64,000 bases of DNA from Ligilactobacillus apodemi DSM 16634 = JCM 16172. GTDB lineage: Bacteria > Bacillota > Bacilli > Lactobacillales > Lactobacillaceae. Positions within the stretch are counted from its first letter, which is position 1. Each line of letters starts with the position of its first letter. Shown here in pieces: positions 42,219 to 51,250 of this stretch. The stretch is taken from assembly GCF_001434405.1 (NCBI RefSeq), contig NZ_AZFT01000006.1:1-64000 (forward strand). The letters run 5' to 3'. Below the pieces are notes generated by a model. That model was given only the letters and a program-made list of their open reading frames with translations. It was not told the origin of the DNA and made no database searches. A program made the translations under genes and the position numbers.

Positions 42219-43856
42219 ATGAAATTAGCTAAATTAGCCAAAGCTAGCGCTGTTGTAGCGATTTCAGCTGTTTTTTTAACTGCTTGTGGCAGTAAATCTA
42301 GCAATAGTTCCGCTGATAAGCAAGTGCTCAATTGGAGTATTAACGCTGAGTTGCCAACAATGGATCCGTCCAAAGCAACAGATACCGTTAGTTTTAACCA
42401 ATTGAACAACTCGATGGAAGGTCTTTATCGTTTAGGGAAAAATTCAAAGATCTTACCGGGGATCGCTAAGAAGACAGAAGTTTCTGATGATGGTTTAACT
42501 TATACCTTTACCCTTAGAGAAAATGCTAAGTGGTCAAACGGTGATAAGGTAACTGCCAAAGATTTTGTTTATTCTTGGCAACGTACAGTAGACCCAGCTA
42601 CAGGGTCACAATATGCTTACTTATTTGATGGCATTGCTAATGCAAATGACATCATGGAAGGCAAAAAGCAACCTAGTGAATTAGGGATCAAAGCCGATGG
42701 CGACTACAAGTTAGTTGTAACGCTTGACAAACAGATTCCATACTTCAAGCTCTTGATGGGCTTCCCAGTATTCTTCCCACAAAATGAAAGTGCGGTTAAA
42801 GAATACGGTTCTAAATACGGGACAGCTTCTAAGTACATGGTTTATAACGGACCATTTAAACTTTCTGGCTGGACTGGTTCAAACTTATCCTGGTCATTAG
42901 TTAAGAATAGCAGTTACTGGGATAAGAAGAACGTTAAACTTGACACGATCAACTTCAAGGTCAACAAGCAAGATTCCACAGCTTACAACTTGTATCAATC
43001 AGGCAAGATCGATGCAACTGTTTTAGGGGCTGAACAAGCACGTAACCTTAAAGGTCAAACAGGTTATACTAACCGTGAACAAGCATCAACGTTCTACTTG
43101 CAACTTAACCAAACAAAATCTGAATTCCAAAACTTAAAGATCCGTCAAGCGATCTCTAAGGCGATCGATCGTTCCCAATTCGTTAAACAAGTTTTAGCGG
43201 GGGCATCTACACCGGCTAAAGGTTTTGTTTCTAGCGGTTTAGCCACATACAACGGAACAGATTTCACCACTGCATCATACGTGAAATCAGCGGTCAACTA
43301 TGATACAAAAGAAGCTAAGAAGCTCTTTGAAGAAGGCTTAAAAGAAATCGGTAAAGATAGCATCGAATTTACGATCTTATCTGATGATACAGACAAAGGT
43401 AAGAAATCAACTGAATTCTTACAAAGTGCTTTGACGGAAGCATTTGGTTCTGACAAGATCAAAGTTTCTGCTTCAAACGTGCCATTTAAGACTCGTTTAT
43501 CTAGAACAACAGAAGGTAACTTTGATGTTGTGCTTTCTGGTTGGGGCGCAGACTTTGCTGATCCGATCTCGTTCTTAGACTTGATGACATCTGATAACTC
43601 GCAAAATGCTGGTAAGTGGAAGAACGAAGAATACGACAAGTTGATCGAAGCATCTAAGACAACTGATGCTAACGATGAAGCAAAACGTTGGAACGACTTA
43701 GTGGAAGCTGAAAAGATCTTGATGAACGATCAAGGTATCATTCCAGTTTACCAAGCTTCAGAAGCATGGATGGTCAAACCTTCAGTGAAGAATATTATCT
43801 TTAACTCGGCTGGGGTAAATTACAACTTCAAGGAAACTTATATTTCAGGTAACTAA
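42219..43856 (+). CDS. oppA: Oligopeptide-binding lipoprotein OppA
   Basis: This 545-residue extracellular lipoprotein of the SBP_bac_5 family captures peptides and delivers them to OppBC. The signal peptide ends with the lipobox LTAC (Cys about 23). KWSNGDKVTAKDFVYSWQ, VYNGPFKL and the C-terminal region QGIIPVYQ are family stretches. The frame is open to 42192, but AAGGAG lies 10 bases before the ATG at 42219 and the signal peptide starts there. It leads the opp operon, and a hairpin at 43889-43921 separates it from oppB, which usually yields more binding protein than permease. It is a paralogue of the orphan gene at 31304. Confidence 0.93.
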   Translation: MKLAKLAKASAVVAISAVFLTACGSKSSNSSADKQVLNWSINAELPTMDPSKATDTVSFNQLNNSMEGLYRLGKNSKILPGIAKKTEVSDDGLTYTFTLRENAKWSNGDKVTAKDFVYSWQRTVDPATGSQYAYLFDGIANANDIMEGKKQPSELGIKADGDYKLVVTLDKQIPYFKLLMGFPVFFPQNESAVKEYGSKYGTASKYMVYNGPFKLSGWTGSNLSWSLVKNSSYWDKKNVKLDTINFKVNKQDSTAYNLYQSGKIDATVLGAEQARNLKGQTGYTNREQASTFYLQLNQTKSEFQNLKIRQAISKAIDRSQFVKQVLAGASTPAKGFVSSGLATYNGTDFTTASYVKSAVNYDTKEAKKLFEEGLKEIGKDSIEFTILSDDTDKGKKSTEFLQSALTEAFGSDKIKVSASNVPFKTRLSRTTEGNFDVVLSGWGADFADPISFLDLMTSDNSQNAGKWKNEEYDKLIEASKTTDANDEAKRWNDLVEAEKILMNDQGIIPVYQASEAWMVKPSVKNIIFNSAGVNYNFKETYISGN

Positions 43857-43888
43857 CCTTTAATGACAAAAGATAATTAAAAATAGTT

Positions 43889-43923
43889 GAACAACGCAGG
43901 ACTAACTCTCCTGCGTTGTTTGC
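43889..43923 (+). terminator. Intercistronic hairpin between oppA and oppB
   Basis: AACAACGCAGGA (43890-43901) and TCCTGCGTTGTT (43909-43920) form a perfect 12-bp stem with a 7-base loop and only a short TT-TG tail. The weak T run suggests partial termination or mRNA 3'-end protection rather than a full stop. Confidence 0.75.
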
Positions 43924-43959
43924 CACAAAAAGACATCTCGAGAATGAGAGGAAAACAAT

Positions 43960-44889
43960 ATGAAGAAATACCTACTAAAGCGGGTTTTCTATATGGCGTT
44001 GACCTTGTTTTTGGTAGCTACCATCACCTTTTTCTTGATGAAGCTCATGCCAGGGACGCCATATTCAAACCAAGAAAAAATGTCACCTGAACAGATTGCG
44101 ATCATGAACCAACAATATGGTTTAGATAAGCCGATCTGGATGCAATACTTGCTTTATATGGGCGGGATGCTCCACGGTGATCTCGGAACATCATTCCAAT
44201 TTAGTAACCAACCGGTCTCTTATTTGATCTCTAGTCGGATCGGTGCATCTGCTCAATTAGGGATCCAAGCGATGATCTTTGGGATCTTTTTTGGGATCAT
44301 CTTTGGTTCGATCGCAGCGATCAACCGCAATACTTGGGTTGATACTTCGGTGACGGTTCTTTCCATCATCGGCAAATCAGTGCCTAACTTTGTGTTAGCT
44401 GTCTTGTTGCAATACTATATTGCCTTGAAATTAGGCTGGTTCCCGATCGCTGACTGGGACGGCTTTGCATATACGATTTTACCGACGATCGCCTTAGGTG
44501 TAGGTCCGTTGGCAGAAACTTCTAGGTTTATGCGAACGGGGATGGTCGATGTGTTAAACTCCGACTATATTGAGCTTGCAAAAGCAAAAGGGCTAAGCAA
44601 GTTTCAGATCGTGTACCACCACGCATTGCGGAATAGTTTGATTCCTTTAGTAACTTTGATCGGACCATATACAGTTGCTTTGATGACTGGGTCGATGGTT
44701 ATCGAAAACATTTTCTCGATCCCAGGTATCGGGGAACAGTTCGTTAAATCGATCTTAACCAATGACTACCCAACGATCATGGGGGTCACAATGTTGTACT
44801 CTGCGGGCTTAGTAGCCGTTATCTTATTGACTGATATTATTTACGGTATCATTGATCCGCGTATTCGACTCGCTGGAAATGGGGACTAA
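43960..44889 (+). CDS. oppB: Oligopeptide ABC transporter permease OppB
   Basis: This 309-residue inner-membrane permease with six hydrophobic segments belongs to the BPD_transp_1 family. It starts MKKYLLKRVFYMALTLFL as most OppB/DppB proteins do, followed by a loop with MKLMPGTPYSN. The cytoplasmic coupling loop contains ELAKAKGLSKFQIVYHHALR, the EAA motif that docks to OppD/OppF. GAGAGGAAAA lies before the ATG. It is followed by oppC after 5 bases. Confidence 0.93.
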   Translation: MKKYLLKRVFYMALTLFLVATITFFLMKLMPGTPYSNQEKMSPEQIAIMNQQYGLDKPIWMQYLLYMGGMLHGDLGTSFQFSNQPVSYLISSRIGASAQLGIQAMIFGIFFGIIFGSIAAINRNTWVDTSVTVLSIIGKSVPNFVLAVLLQYYIALKLGWFPIADWDGFAYTILPTIALGVGPLAETSRFMRTGMVDVLNSDYIELAKAKGLSKFQIVYHHALRNSLIPLVTLIGPYTVALMTGSMVIENIFSIPGIGEQFVKSILTNDYPTIMGVTMLYSAGLVAVILLTDIIYGIIDPRIRLAGNGD

Positions 44890-44894
44890 TCACT

Positions 44895-45920
44895 ATGGAA
44901 GAAAAAATGAAATTACAACCAGAAGATTTTCAAGCGCTTGAGGTAACGACCGAGCTTGATGCTGAAAAAATTGCAGCGCCCTCTTTGACGTTTACGCAAG
45001 ATGCATGGCGCCGTTTAAAGAAGAATAAAGGAGCAGTTATCTCACTGTTCATCGTGTTAATTATGATCGTGCTCTCATTTGGCTCGACACCATTTGTTAA
45101 CCGTGATACGTTGGTCAAATCACAACCACAATACGCTAACTTACCATCTAAGATCCCAGGGGTAAATATCAATGGGTTAAATGGTAAAGCAGAAGTTGGT
45201 GGAGTCTGGGTCGATAAATATGCCCAAGCTGGTGTTCCTAAAGACAAATACTTTATCTTTGGGACAGACTACTTAGGTCGTTCATTAGGGCAACGGATCC
45301 TTTATGGGACAAAGATCTCGTTGATCGTTGCGTTAGTCGCCACCTTCTTTGATCTGACCATCGGGGTGACCTATGGGATCGTCTCGGGGTGGAAAGGTGG
45401 ACGCACCGATAACGTGATGCAGCGGATCATCGAAGTTATCTCCTCGGTTCCAAGTTTAGTTATTGTTGTTTTGATGTTAGTTGTCTTTAAACCAGGGATC
45501 GGTTCGATCATTTTAGCGATCGCGATCTCTAGTTGGACAACGATGGCGCGGATGATCCGGGCTGAGACCTTGCAGTTAAAGAGTCAAGAATATGTTTTAG
45601 CGGCAAGGACTTTAGGTGAATCGCCAACAAAGATCGCTTGGAAGCACTTGGTACCAAACTTATCAAGTATCATTATCATCCAAACGATGTACACGATTCC
45701 AAATGCGATCTTCTTTGAAGCTTTCTTGAGCTTTATTGGGATCGGGATCTCGGCGCCAGAAACTTCTTTAGGTGTCTTATTAAATGAAGGCCAAAAGAAT
45801 TTCCAATTTTTACCATATCAAATGTGGTACCCAGCTATCGTTTTATGTGTCTTGATGATCTCATTTAACTTATTAGGTGACGGTCTGCGGGATGCATTTG
45901 ATCCAAAAACTAGAAGGTAG
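44895..45920 (+). CDS. oppC: Oligopeptide ABC transporter permease OppC
   Basis: This 341-residue permease partner of OppB has a cytoplasmic N-terminus, a first membrane segment at about 45-68, a large external loop containing FGTDYLGRS, and five further segments. The coupling motif is VLAARTLGESPTKIAWKHL. The FGTD..GR motif is diagnostic of OppC/DppC. An alternative in-frame ATG lies at codon 5, but the first has the clearer spacing to GGGG. It lies 5 bases after oppB and 8 bases before oppD. Confidence 0.93.
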   Translation: MEEKMKLQPEDFQALEVTTELDAEKIAAPSLTFTQDAWRRLKKNKGAVISLFIVLIMIVLSFGSTPFVNRDTLVKSQPQYANLPSKIPGVNINGLNGKAEVGGVWVDKYAQAGVPKDKYFIFGTDYLGRSLGQRILYGTKISLIVALVATFFDLTIGVTYGIVSGWKGGRTDNVMQRIIEVISSVPSLVIVVLMLVVFKPGIGSIILAIAISSWTTMARMIRAETLQLKSQEYVLAARTLGESPTKIAWKHLVPNLSSIIIIQTMYTIPNAIFFEAFLSFIGIGISAPETSLGVLLNEGQKNFQFLPYQMWYPAIVLCVLMISFNLLGDGLRDAFDPKTRR

Positions 45921-45928
45921 GTTGTAGT

Positions 45929-47020
45929 ATGGCTGAACGTATTTTAGATGTAAAAAACCTTAAGATTGATTTTCACACTTATGCTGGTGAAGTAAAGGCC
46001 ATTCGCGACGTGAGCTTTCATTTAAATAAAGGTGAAACTTTAGCTATTGTGGGCGAATCTGGTTCAGGTAAATCAGTTACGACTAAAAGTATTATGGGCC
46101 TTTTAGCAAGTAATGCTAAAGTTGTCGGTGGTCAAATCATGTTTAGGGGTCAAGATCTCTTACAAAAAACTGAAAAAGAGATGCAAAAGATCCGGGGCAA
46201 AGACATCGCAATGATCTTCCAAGATCCGATGACTTCGCTTGACCCAACGATGAAAATCGGGCGTCAGATCGCCGAACCTTTAATGGTCCATAAAAATATG
46301 GATAAGAAAAAAGCGATGGCGCAAGCGTTAGAGATCTTAAAATTAGTTGGGATCAAAAATGCCGAAGAACGCTTCAACAATTATCCGCACCAATTTTCTG
46401 GGGGACAACGGCAACGGATCGTGATTGCGATCGCATTAGTTTGTTACCCTGAGATCTTGATCGCCGATGAACCAACAACGGCCTTGGACGTAACGATCCA
46501 AGCACAGATCTTGAACTTGATGAAAGAATTACAAGAAAAAATCGAAACTTCGATCATCTTTATCACCCACGACTTAGGTGTCGTAGCGGGGATGGCTGAT
46601 CGGGTCGCCGTAATGTATGCGGGTCAGATCGTTGAATATGGGACAGTTGATGAGATCTTTTATAATCCAAAACATCCATATACTTGGGGCTTGTTAAACT
46701 CCATGCCAACGCTTTCCAGTACAAAACTAGAAGCGATCCCAGGGACACCACCAGATTTATTGGATCCACCAAAAGGCGATCCATTTGCAGCAAGAAATCC
46801 GTATGCGATGAAGATCGATGCGCAAAAACAACCACCGTTTTTCAAAGTGTCCGATTCACACTATGCTGCAACTTGGCTCTTGCATCCCGATGCACCAGCA
46901 ATCGAGCCCCCAGCTGAGATCATTCGCCGAGCAAAGATTTGGCGTGAGATTCAAGAACAAGAAGAAGTGGCACGCAATCGCCGCGAAAAAGCACAAAAAG
47001 AAGCTGCTAAAGGCAAATAG
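45929..47020 (+). CDS. oppD: Oligopeptide ABC transporter ATP-binding protein OppD
   Basis: This 363-residue cytoplasmic ATPase has Walker A GESGSGKS, Q-loop IFQDPMTSLDP, ABC signature FSGGQRQR, Walker B LIADEPTTALD and H-loop ITHDLG. The C-terminal oligopeptide-transporter extension is present with PGTPPDLLDPP and ends in a charged tail. It pairs with OppF to power OppBC. AGGT lies 7 bases before the ATG, and oppF follows after 18 bases. Confidence 0.95.
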   Translation: MAERILDVKNLKIDFHTYAGEVKAIRDVSFHLNKGETLAIVGESGSGKSVTTKSIMGLLASNAKVVGGQIMFRGQDLLQKTEKEMQKIRGKDIAMIFQDPMTSLDPTMKIGRQIAEPLMVHKNMDKKKAMAQALEILKLVGIKNAEERFNNYPHQFSGGQRQRIVIAIALVCYPEILIADEPTTALDVTIQAQILNLMKELQEKIETSIIFITHDLGVVAGMADRVAVMYAGQIVEYGTVDEIFYNPKHPYTWGLLNSMPTLSSTKLEAIPGTPPDLLDPPKGDPFAARNPYAMKIDAQKQPPFFKVSDSHYAATWLLHPDAPAIEPPAEIIRRAKIWREIQEQEEVARNRREKAQKEAAKGK

Positions 47021-47038
47021 ACCAGGAGGAATTTTTAC

Positions 47039-47995
47039 ATGCCAGAAAATCACAAAAAATTGCTTGAAGTCAAGCACTTAAAACAATACTTCGGCGTGGG
47101 CAAACCTAGTATGGTCAAAGCCGTTGATGATGTTACTTTTCACATTTATGAAGGTGAAACTTTTGGGTTGGTAGGTGAATCTGGTTCCGGGAAAACAACG
47201 ACGGGACGTAGTATTATTCATCTTTATGATCCAACTGATGGTCAGATTTTATTTAACGGCAAAGATGTCAGCAAGCTAACTTCACGCAAGGATCACTTAG
47301 AATTTTGCCGTGAAATGCAAATGATCTTCCAAGATCCTTATGCTTCTTTGAACCCGCGGATGACGGTCGAAGATATTATTGCCGAAGGAATTGATATTCA
47401 CCATTTGGCAAAAAATAAAGCTGAACGGCGTAAGATCGTAGAAGATCTCTTAGAAACTGTTGGCTTAAACAAAGACCATGCTAGTCGTTATCCGCACGAA
47501 TTTTCCGGGGGACAACGGCAAAGAATCGGGATCGCCCGTGCTTTAGCGGTCGAACCACGTTTTATCATTGCCGATGAACCGATCTCGGCTTTGGACGTGT
47601 CGATCCAAGCCCAAGTGGTCAACTTGTTAAAAGAATTGCAGGAACAAAAAGGCTTGACTTATCTTTTCATCGCACATGACCTTTCAATGGTGAAGTACAT
47701 TTCAGATCGTATTGGGGTAATGCACTATGGTCGTTTGTTGGAAGTGGGCCCAGCAGATGATGTGTATAACAAACCACTCCACGATTACACTGCCAGTTTG
47801 ATCTCGGCTGTTCCAGAGCCAGATCCAGAATTTGAACGTAATCGCCGGCAGATCGAATACGATGCCTCAATTGAAGATGATAAAGAAGGTAAGCCACGCA
47901 AGTTACATGAGATCACACCGGGACACTATGTACGTTGTTCGGAAGATGAGATCAAATTGTACCAAGCAAAAGCTGCAAGTTACGAAGAAAAATAA
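47039..47995 (+). CDS. oppF: Oligopeptide ABC transporter ATP-binding protein OppF
   Basis: This 318-residue second ATPase of the importer has Walker A GESGSGKT, Q-loop IFQDPYASLNP, signature FSGGQRQR, Walker B IIADEPISALD and H-loop IAHDLS. The C-terminal extension includes SAVPEPDPEFERNRR and a closing HYVRCSEDE, the cysteine-bearing end seen in OppF proteins. AGGAGG lies 9 bases before the ATG. It is the last gene of the operon and is followed by a terminator. Confidence 0.95.
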   Translation: MPENHKKLLEVKHLKQYFGVGKPSMVKAVDDVTFHIYEGETFGLVGESGSGKTTTGRSIIHLYDPTDGQILFNGKDVSKLTSRKDHLEFCREMQMIFQDPYASLNPRMTVEDIIAEGIDIHHLAKNKAERRKIVEDLLETVGLNKDHASRYPHEFSGGQRQRIGIARALAVEPRFIIADEPISALDVSIQAQVVNLLKELQEQKGLTYLFIAHDLSMVKYISDRIGVMHYGRLLEVGPADDVYNKPLHDYTASLISAVPEPDPEFERNRRQIEYDASIEDDKEGKPRKLHEITPGHYVRCSEDEIKLYQAKAASYEEK

Positions 47996-48006
47996 ATAAT
48001 TATTTT

Positions 48007-48050
48007 GAAGCAAGATATTTGTCGCTTGATGAATATCTTGCTTTTTATTT
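48007..48050 (+). terminator. Terminator of the opp operon
   Basis: AAGCAAGATATT (48009-48020) and AATATCTTGCTT (48032-48043) form a perfect 12-bp stem, followed by TTTT. Confidence 0.88.
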
Positions 48051-48170
48051 GCCATGTAGTCCAAATTTGAAGGGAAAAAGCGCCAAATTTGCCAAATTTA
48101 ACACAATTTTTGGGAGAAAAATATAATCAAGTTGCAAACAATAGTCAAGAAATTGAAAGAAGATGATTTG

Positions 48171-48410
48171 ATGAAGTTATGGCACTGGTGGTTACAAGGC
48201 GGGATCAAAGGCAACAAACGCTACATCATTTTTCCACTGTCAGAGGCAGTAGCAATTCCGTTTGGGATCTGGCTTTTAACAGCGCCTGAATGTAGCTTTC
48301 TTCAATACTTAGTAACCCCTAAAATGATTGTCGTTGTGCTAGTTTGTTTAGTTGGCGGTGGTGCTTTACTTAACGGTTTAGATCGGCTCGTTGAAACCAT
48401 TAAAAAATAG
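48171..48410 (+). CDS. Small membrane protein of unknown function
   Basis: This 79-residue protein (MKLWHWWLQGGIKGNKRY at the start) has two hydrophobic segments, about residues 22-37 and 50-67, with a glycine-rich end VGGGALLNGLDRLVE. I do not recognise a family. A longer frame starts at a TTG at 48132, but nothing resembling a ribosome binding site is well placed for it, while AAAGAAG lies 8 bases before the ATG at 48171. It stands alone between the opp terminator and the hydrolase gene. Confidence 0.55.
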   Translation: MKLWHWWLQGGIKGNKRYIIFPLSEAVAIPFGIWLLTAPECSFLQYLVTPKMIVVVLVCLVGGGALLNGLDRLVETIKK

Positions 48411-48614
48411 GATTCTGGACGCTTTTTGACTTGGTTAATGTTGCTTTAGTAGCTATGAAGCAAAAATACTTAATTTGCACAAATTTCCAGTATTAATGCT
48501 AGTTATAGCACGATAAAAATATCATATTGTACTTTGAAAACGCTGCCCCCTATAATTTGAAATGAAAGAAGGGGCAAGCATGATGCTTGTAATTTGATAA
48601 AGAAAAGGAAAAAT

Positions 48615-49745
48615 ATGATGATGCAACAAAGATTAAAATTAGCCGCTTTGGTAGTTTTGACGCTTGGGACTTTGAGTGCATGTTCAACTAATACTAGTTC
48701 TAGCAAAGTAACTAATTCGAGTTCAAGTCAAGCAAAAACAACAAGTAGTAGTTCAAAAGTCTTGCAAATCGCTAATCAAGGATTATTTTCTGCAGGGGGA
48801 ACCGTAACGCAATCTGAAGGGATCTTTGAGCCAACTGATCAATGGGAAGAAACTGGGGCCGGTCAAACTTCGCACGTTGACCATGCTAATGTCTTTTATC
48901 AAGTACCACAAAAAGCAAATGAGTTACCAATGGTCTTTTTACATGGCTATGGGCAGTCACGAATGGGGTGGCAAACGACGCCTGATGGTCGCGCAGGTTG
49001 GGCAAACTATTTCTTGCGCCAAGGGCATAGTGTGTATCTTGTCGATCAACCGCATCGGGGCGAAGCTGGACAAACGTCAATCGCAGGTGATATCAGTACT
49101 AAGACCTTAGATCAACGCTGGTATACCCAATTTCGGATCGGGCGGTGGGAAAATGGTAAGTCAAATGTTTACCAAGGCTCCCAGTTCCCAAATGATGAAG
49201 CATCTTTAAATCAATTTTTTCGGCAAATGACGCCTGATACTGGCATGAAATCTGATATGGGGGAAGATTTCGACAATGAATTAGTCGCGCGTGATCTGGC
49301 GGCTACAGTCGATGAAGTCAAGCAACGAACTGGGAAAAAAGCGCTCGTAGTTACTCATTCACAAGGTGGTGGAGCTGGTTGGACGGCAGCGCGTTATACT
49401 GATAATATTGCGGGAATTATTGCAATTGAACCTGGCAATGCGCCAAGTGAAGATAGTGATGAATTTAAGGCGCTCTTGGCAAAAAAGGTCCCAGTGACAT
49501 TTTACTATGGTGATTACATTGATAACGGAGATGAAGATATCGCAGCGACTGCGATTTGGCAAGGGATTCGGCAAAATGCGAGTGATTTTGTCAAGCAGTA
49601 TCAACAAGCCGGTGGGAAAGCAACGTTAGTCGATCTGCCTAAAGAAGGGATCAAGGGCAATACTCACTTCATGTTCCAAGATAAAAATAGTGATACCATT
49701 GCTAAACATGTTGAAAATTGGATCGCTAAAAATGCCGCTAAATAG
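48615..49745 (+). CDS. Secreted alpha/beta-hydrolase lipoprotein
   Basis: This 376-residue lipoprotein has a signal peptide ending LSAC, a Ser/Thr-rich tether to about 55, then an alpha/beta-hydrolase domain. Visible elements are the oxyanion stretch VFLHGYGQSRMGW, DQPHRGEAG, the nucleophile elbow THSQGGGAGW and a late HF residue pair (NTHFMFQD) likely to hold the catalytic His. Substrate is unknown; an esterase acting at the cell surface is the best guess. Three ATGs stand in tandem at 48615, 48618 and 48621, with AAAGGA just upstream. A five-codon frame (48580-48597) with its own AAGGGG precedes it. Confidence 0.8.
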   Translation: MMMQQRLKLAALVVLTLGTLSACSTNTSSSKVTNSSSSQAKTTSSSSKVLQIANQGLFSAGGTVTQSEGIFEPTDQWEETGAGQTSHVDHANVFYQVPQKANELPMVFLHGYGQSRMGWQTTPDGRAGWANYFLRQGHSVYLVDQPHRGEAGQTSIAGDISTKTLDQRWYTQFRIGRWENGKSNVYQGSQFPNDEASLNQFFRQMTPDTGMKSDMGEDFDNELVARDLAATVDEVKQRTGKKALVVTHSQGGGAGWTAARYTDNIAGIIAIEPGNAPSEDSDEFKALLAKKVPVTFYYGDYIDNGDEDIAATAIWQGIRQNASDFVKQYQQAGGKATLVDLPKEGIKGNTHFMFQDKNSDTIAKHVENWIAKNAAK

Positions 49746-49751
49746 CTAACA

Positions 49752-49786
49752 AAAATGGGTACTCGCAAAAAACGAGTACCCATATT
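49752..49786. terminator. Bidirectional terminator between the hydrolase and purine permease genes
   Basis: ATGGGTACTCG and CGAGTACCCAT form a perfect 11-bp stem around an A-rich loop, with A and T tracts on both sides, between converging genes. Confidence 0.9.
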
Positions 49787-49787
49787 T

Positions 49788-51101
49788 TTATTTTCCGTTA
49801 TTTAAAACCCAGAAAAAGATCAAAAAGACAAAGAATAAGCCATACATCAAGGCTGGGACTTCTTTTCCACGTTTAGCGGCGATCATTGTGATCGGATAAG
49901 CGATAAAGCCTAAAGCTAAGCCATCTGAAATGCTATAAGTCAAAGGCATTCCTGCCACGATCAAAAATGATGGGATCGCGATCTCAAGTTTTGTCCAGGT
50001 GATCTGTGCCATACTTTGTGCCATTAAGACCCCGACGATGATCAAAGCTGGTGCCGTGACTTGCGATGTTGCCACCGTTAAAAGGGGTGAGAAAAATAGC
50101 CCAAAGATGAACAAAAAACCGGTCGTTACGGCAGTTAACCCGGAACGTCCTCCCACGGCGATCCCTGCAGAAGATTCAACGTAAGCACCGACAGGAGAAG
50201 TCCCAAAAAGCGAACCGCAAAGCATCGCAGTCGAGTCAGACATCAAGGCTTTGCCGACACGTGGCATCTTATTATTCGTTAAAAAGCCAGCTTGTTGGGC
50301 TAAAGCGATCAAAGTTCCAGCAGTATCAAAGAAAGTTACTAATAAGAAAGTCAACACGACGATCCACATTTGGAGCGTGTTGATGTCTTTTAAGTGTTGT
50401 AAGGCTACTAAAAATGTTTGGTCCATACTTGGTGCTGGGGCGACGATCCCGGTTGGAACAGCAATGTTACCGGTTATGATCCCAAAAATCGCAGATAAGA
50501 CCATTCCAATAAAGATCGCACCTGGAACGCGCATGACCATTAAGATCGCTACAACAACTAAGCCAAAAATAGTGACCCAAGTCGTGCCCGAAAAGCTCCC
50601 AAGGCTAACTAAAGTTGATTTATTAGCGACGATCAAGCCCCCGCCTTGTAGACCGATAAAAGCGATAAATAATCCGATCCCCGCTGAGATCGCTGCTTTT
50701 AAGTCGGCTGGGATCGCATCAATGATCATTTCGCGTAACTTAAAAACGGTGATCAATAAGAAGATCACGGATGCCACAAAGACCCCGGCTAAAGTTGTTT
50801 GCCAGGGGATCTTCATGCCGATACAAACCGAATAAGCAAAAAAGGCATTGATCCCTAAACTAGGAGCAGTTGCGATCGGGTATTTAGCTAAGATCCCCAT
50901 TAAGATACAGCCGATCGCACTGGCTAAAGCAGTGGCAGTAAAAACAGCTCCTTTATCCATGCCAGAAGCCCCTAAGATCTCAGGGTTAACAAACAGGATA
51001 TAAGCCATGGAGATAAAGGTCGTAAAACCGGCGAGTAATTCGCGTTTGATGTTGGTATTTAGACCCTTTAAATCAAAATAATTGCTGATTGCATTTTTCA
51101 A
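49788..51101 (-). CDS. NCS2 family purine permease (AzgA/PbuG-like)
   Basis: This 437-residue permease of the AzgA-like NCS2 branch carries hypoxanthine/guanine/adenine in studied members. Signatures include GFTTFISMAYILFVNPEIL, the substrate-site stretch IATAPSLGINAFFAYSV and the later TSPVGAYVESSAGIAVGGRSG. About 12-14 membrane segments are visible. The longest frame starts at a GTG at 51110, but that codon lies inside the ribosome binding site GAGGTGG; the TTG at 51101, 5 bases after it, is the better start. No purine riboswitch consensus is seen in the 140-base gap upstream. Confidence 0.88.
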   Translation of the reverse strand: MKNAISNYFDLKGLNTNIKRELLAGFTTFISMAYILFVNPEILGASGMDKGAVFTATALASAIGCILMGILAKYPIATAPSLGINAFFAYSVCIGMKIPWQTTLAGVFVASVIFLLITVFKLREMIIDAIPADLKAAISAGIGLFIAFIGLQGGGLIVANKSTLVSLGSFSGTTWVTIFGLVVVAILMVMRVPGAIFIGMVLSAIFGIITGNIAVPTGIVAPAPSMDQTFLVALQHLKDINTLQMWIVVLTFLLVTFFDTAGTLIALAQQAGFLTNNKMPRVGKALMSDSTAMLCGSLFGTSPVGAYVESSAGIAVGGRSGLTAVTTGFLFIFGLFFSPLLTVATSQVTAPALIIVGVLMAQSMAQITWTKLEIAIPSFLIVAGMPLTYSISDGLALGFIAYPITMIAAKRGKEVPALMYGLFFVFLIFFWVLNNGK

Positions 51102-51250
51102 AATATCCACCTCATAAAGATTAATTCCAGCAAATTACTATGATAAACAGAAAAAATTTTGTTTGCAACTAATTTGTGACCAAGATATTTTAAACCCCAA
51201 AAATTTAGTATATACTGAAAAGAAGAAATCGTTTTTAAGGGGGGAGACCA

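Noticed and set aside
48132-48170. Extended N-terminus of the small membrane protein from a TTG at 48132
   Set aside because: The only nearby GGAG is 16 bases away; the ATG at 48171 has AAAGAAG at normal spacing.
50251-50835. 194-codon plus-strand frame inside the purine permease gene
   Set aside because: It is a shadow of a membrane-protein gene on the other strand, with a Lys/Thr/Pro-rich product and no ribosome binding site.
51111-51250. Purine riboswitch upstream of the purine permease
   Set aside because: I looked for the conserved TATA...loop motifs of the purine aptamer on the minus strand and did not find them in the 140-base gap.
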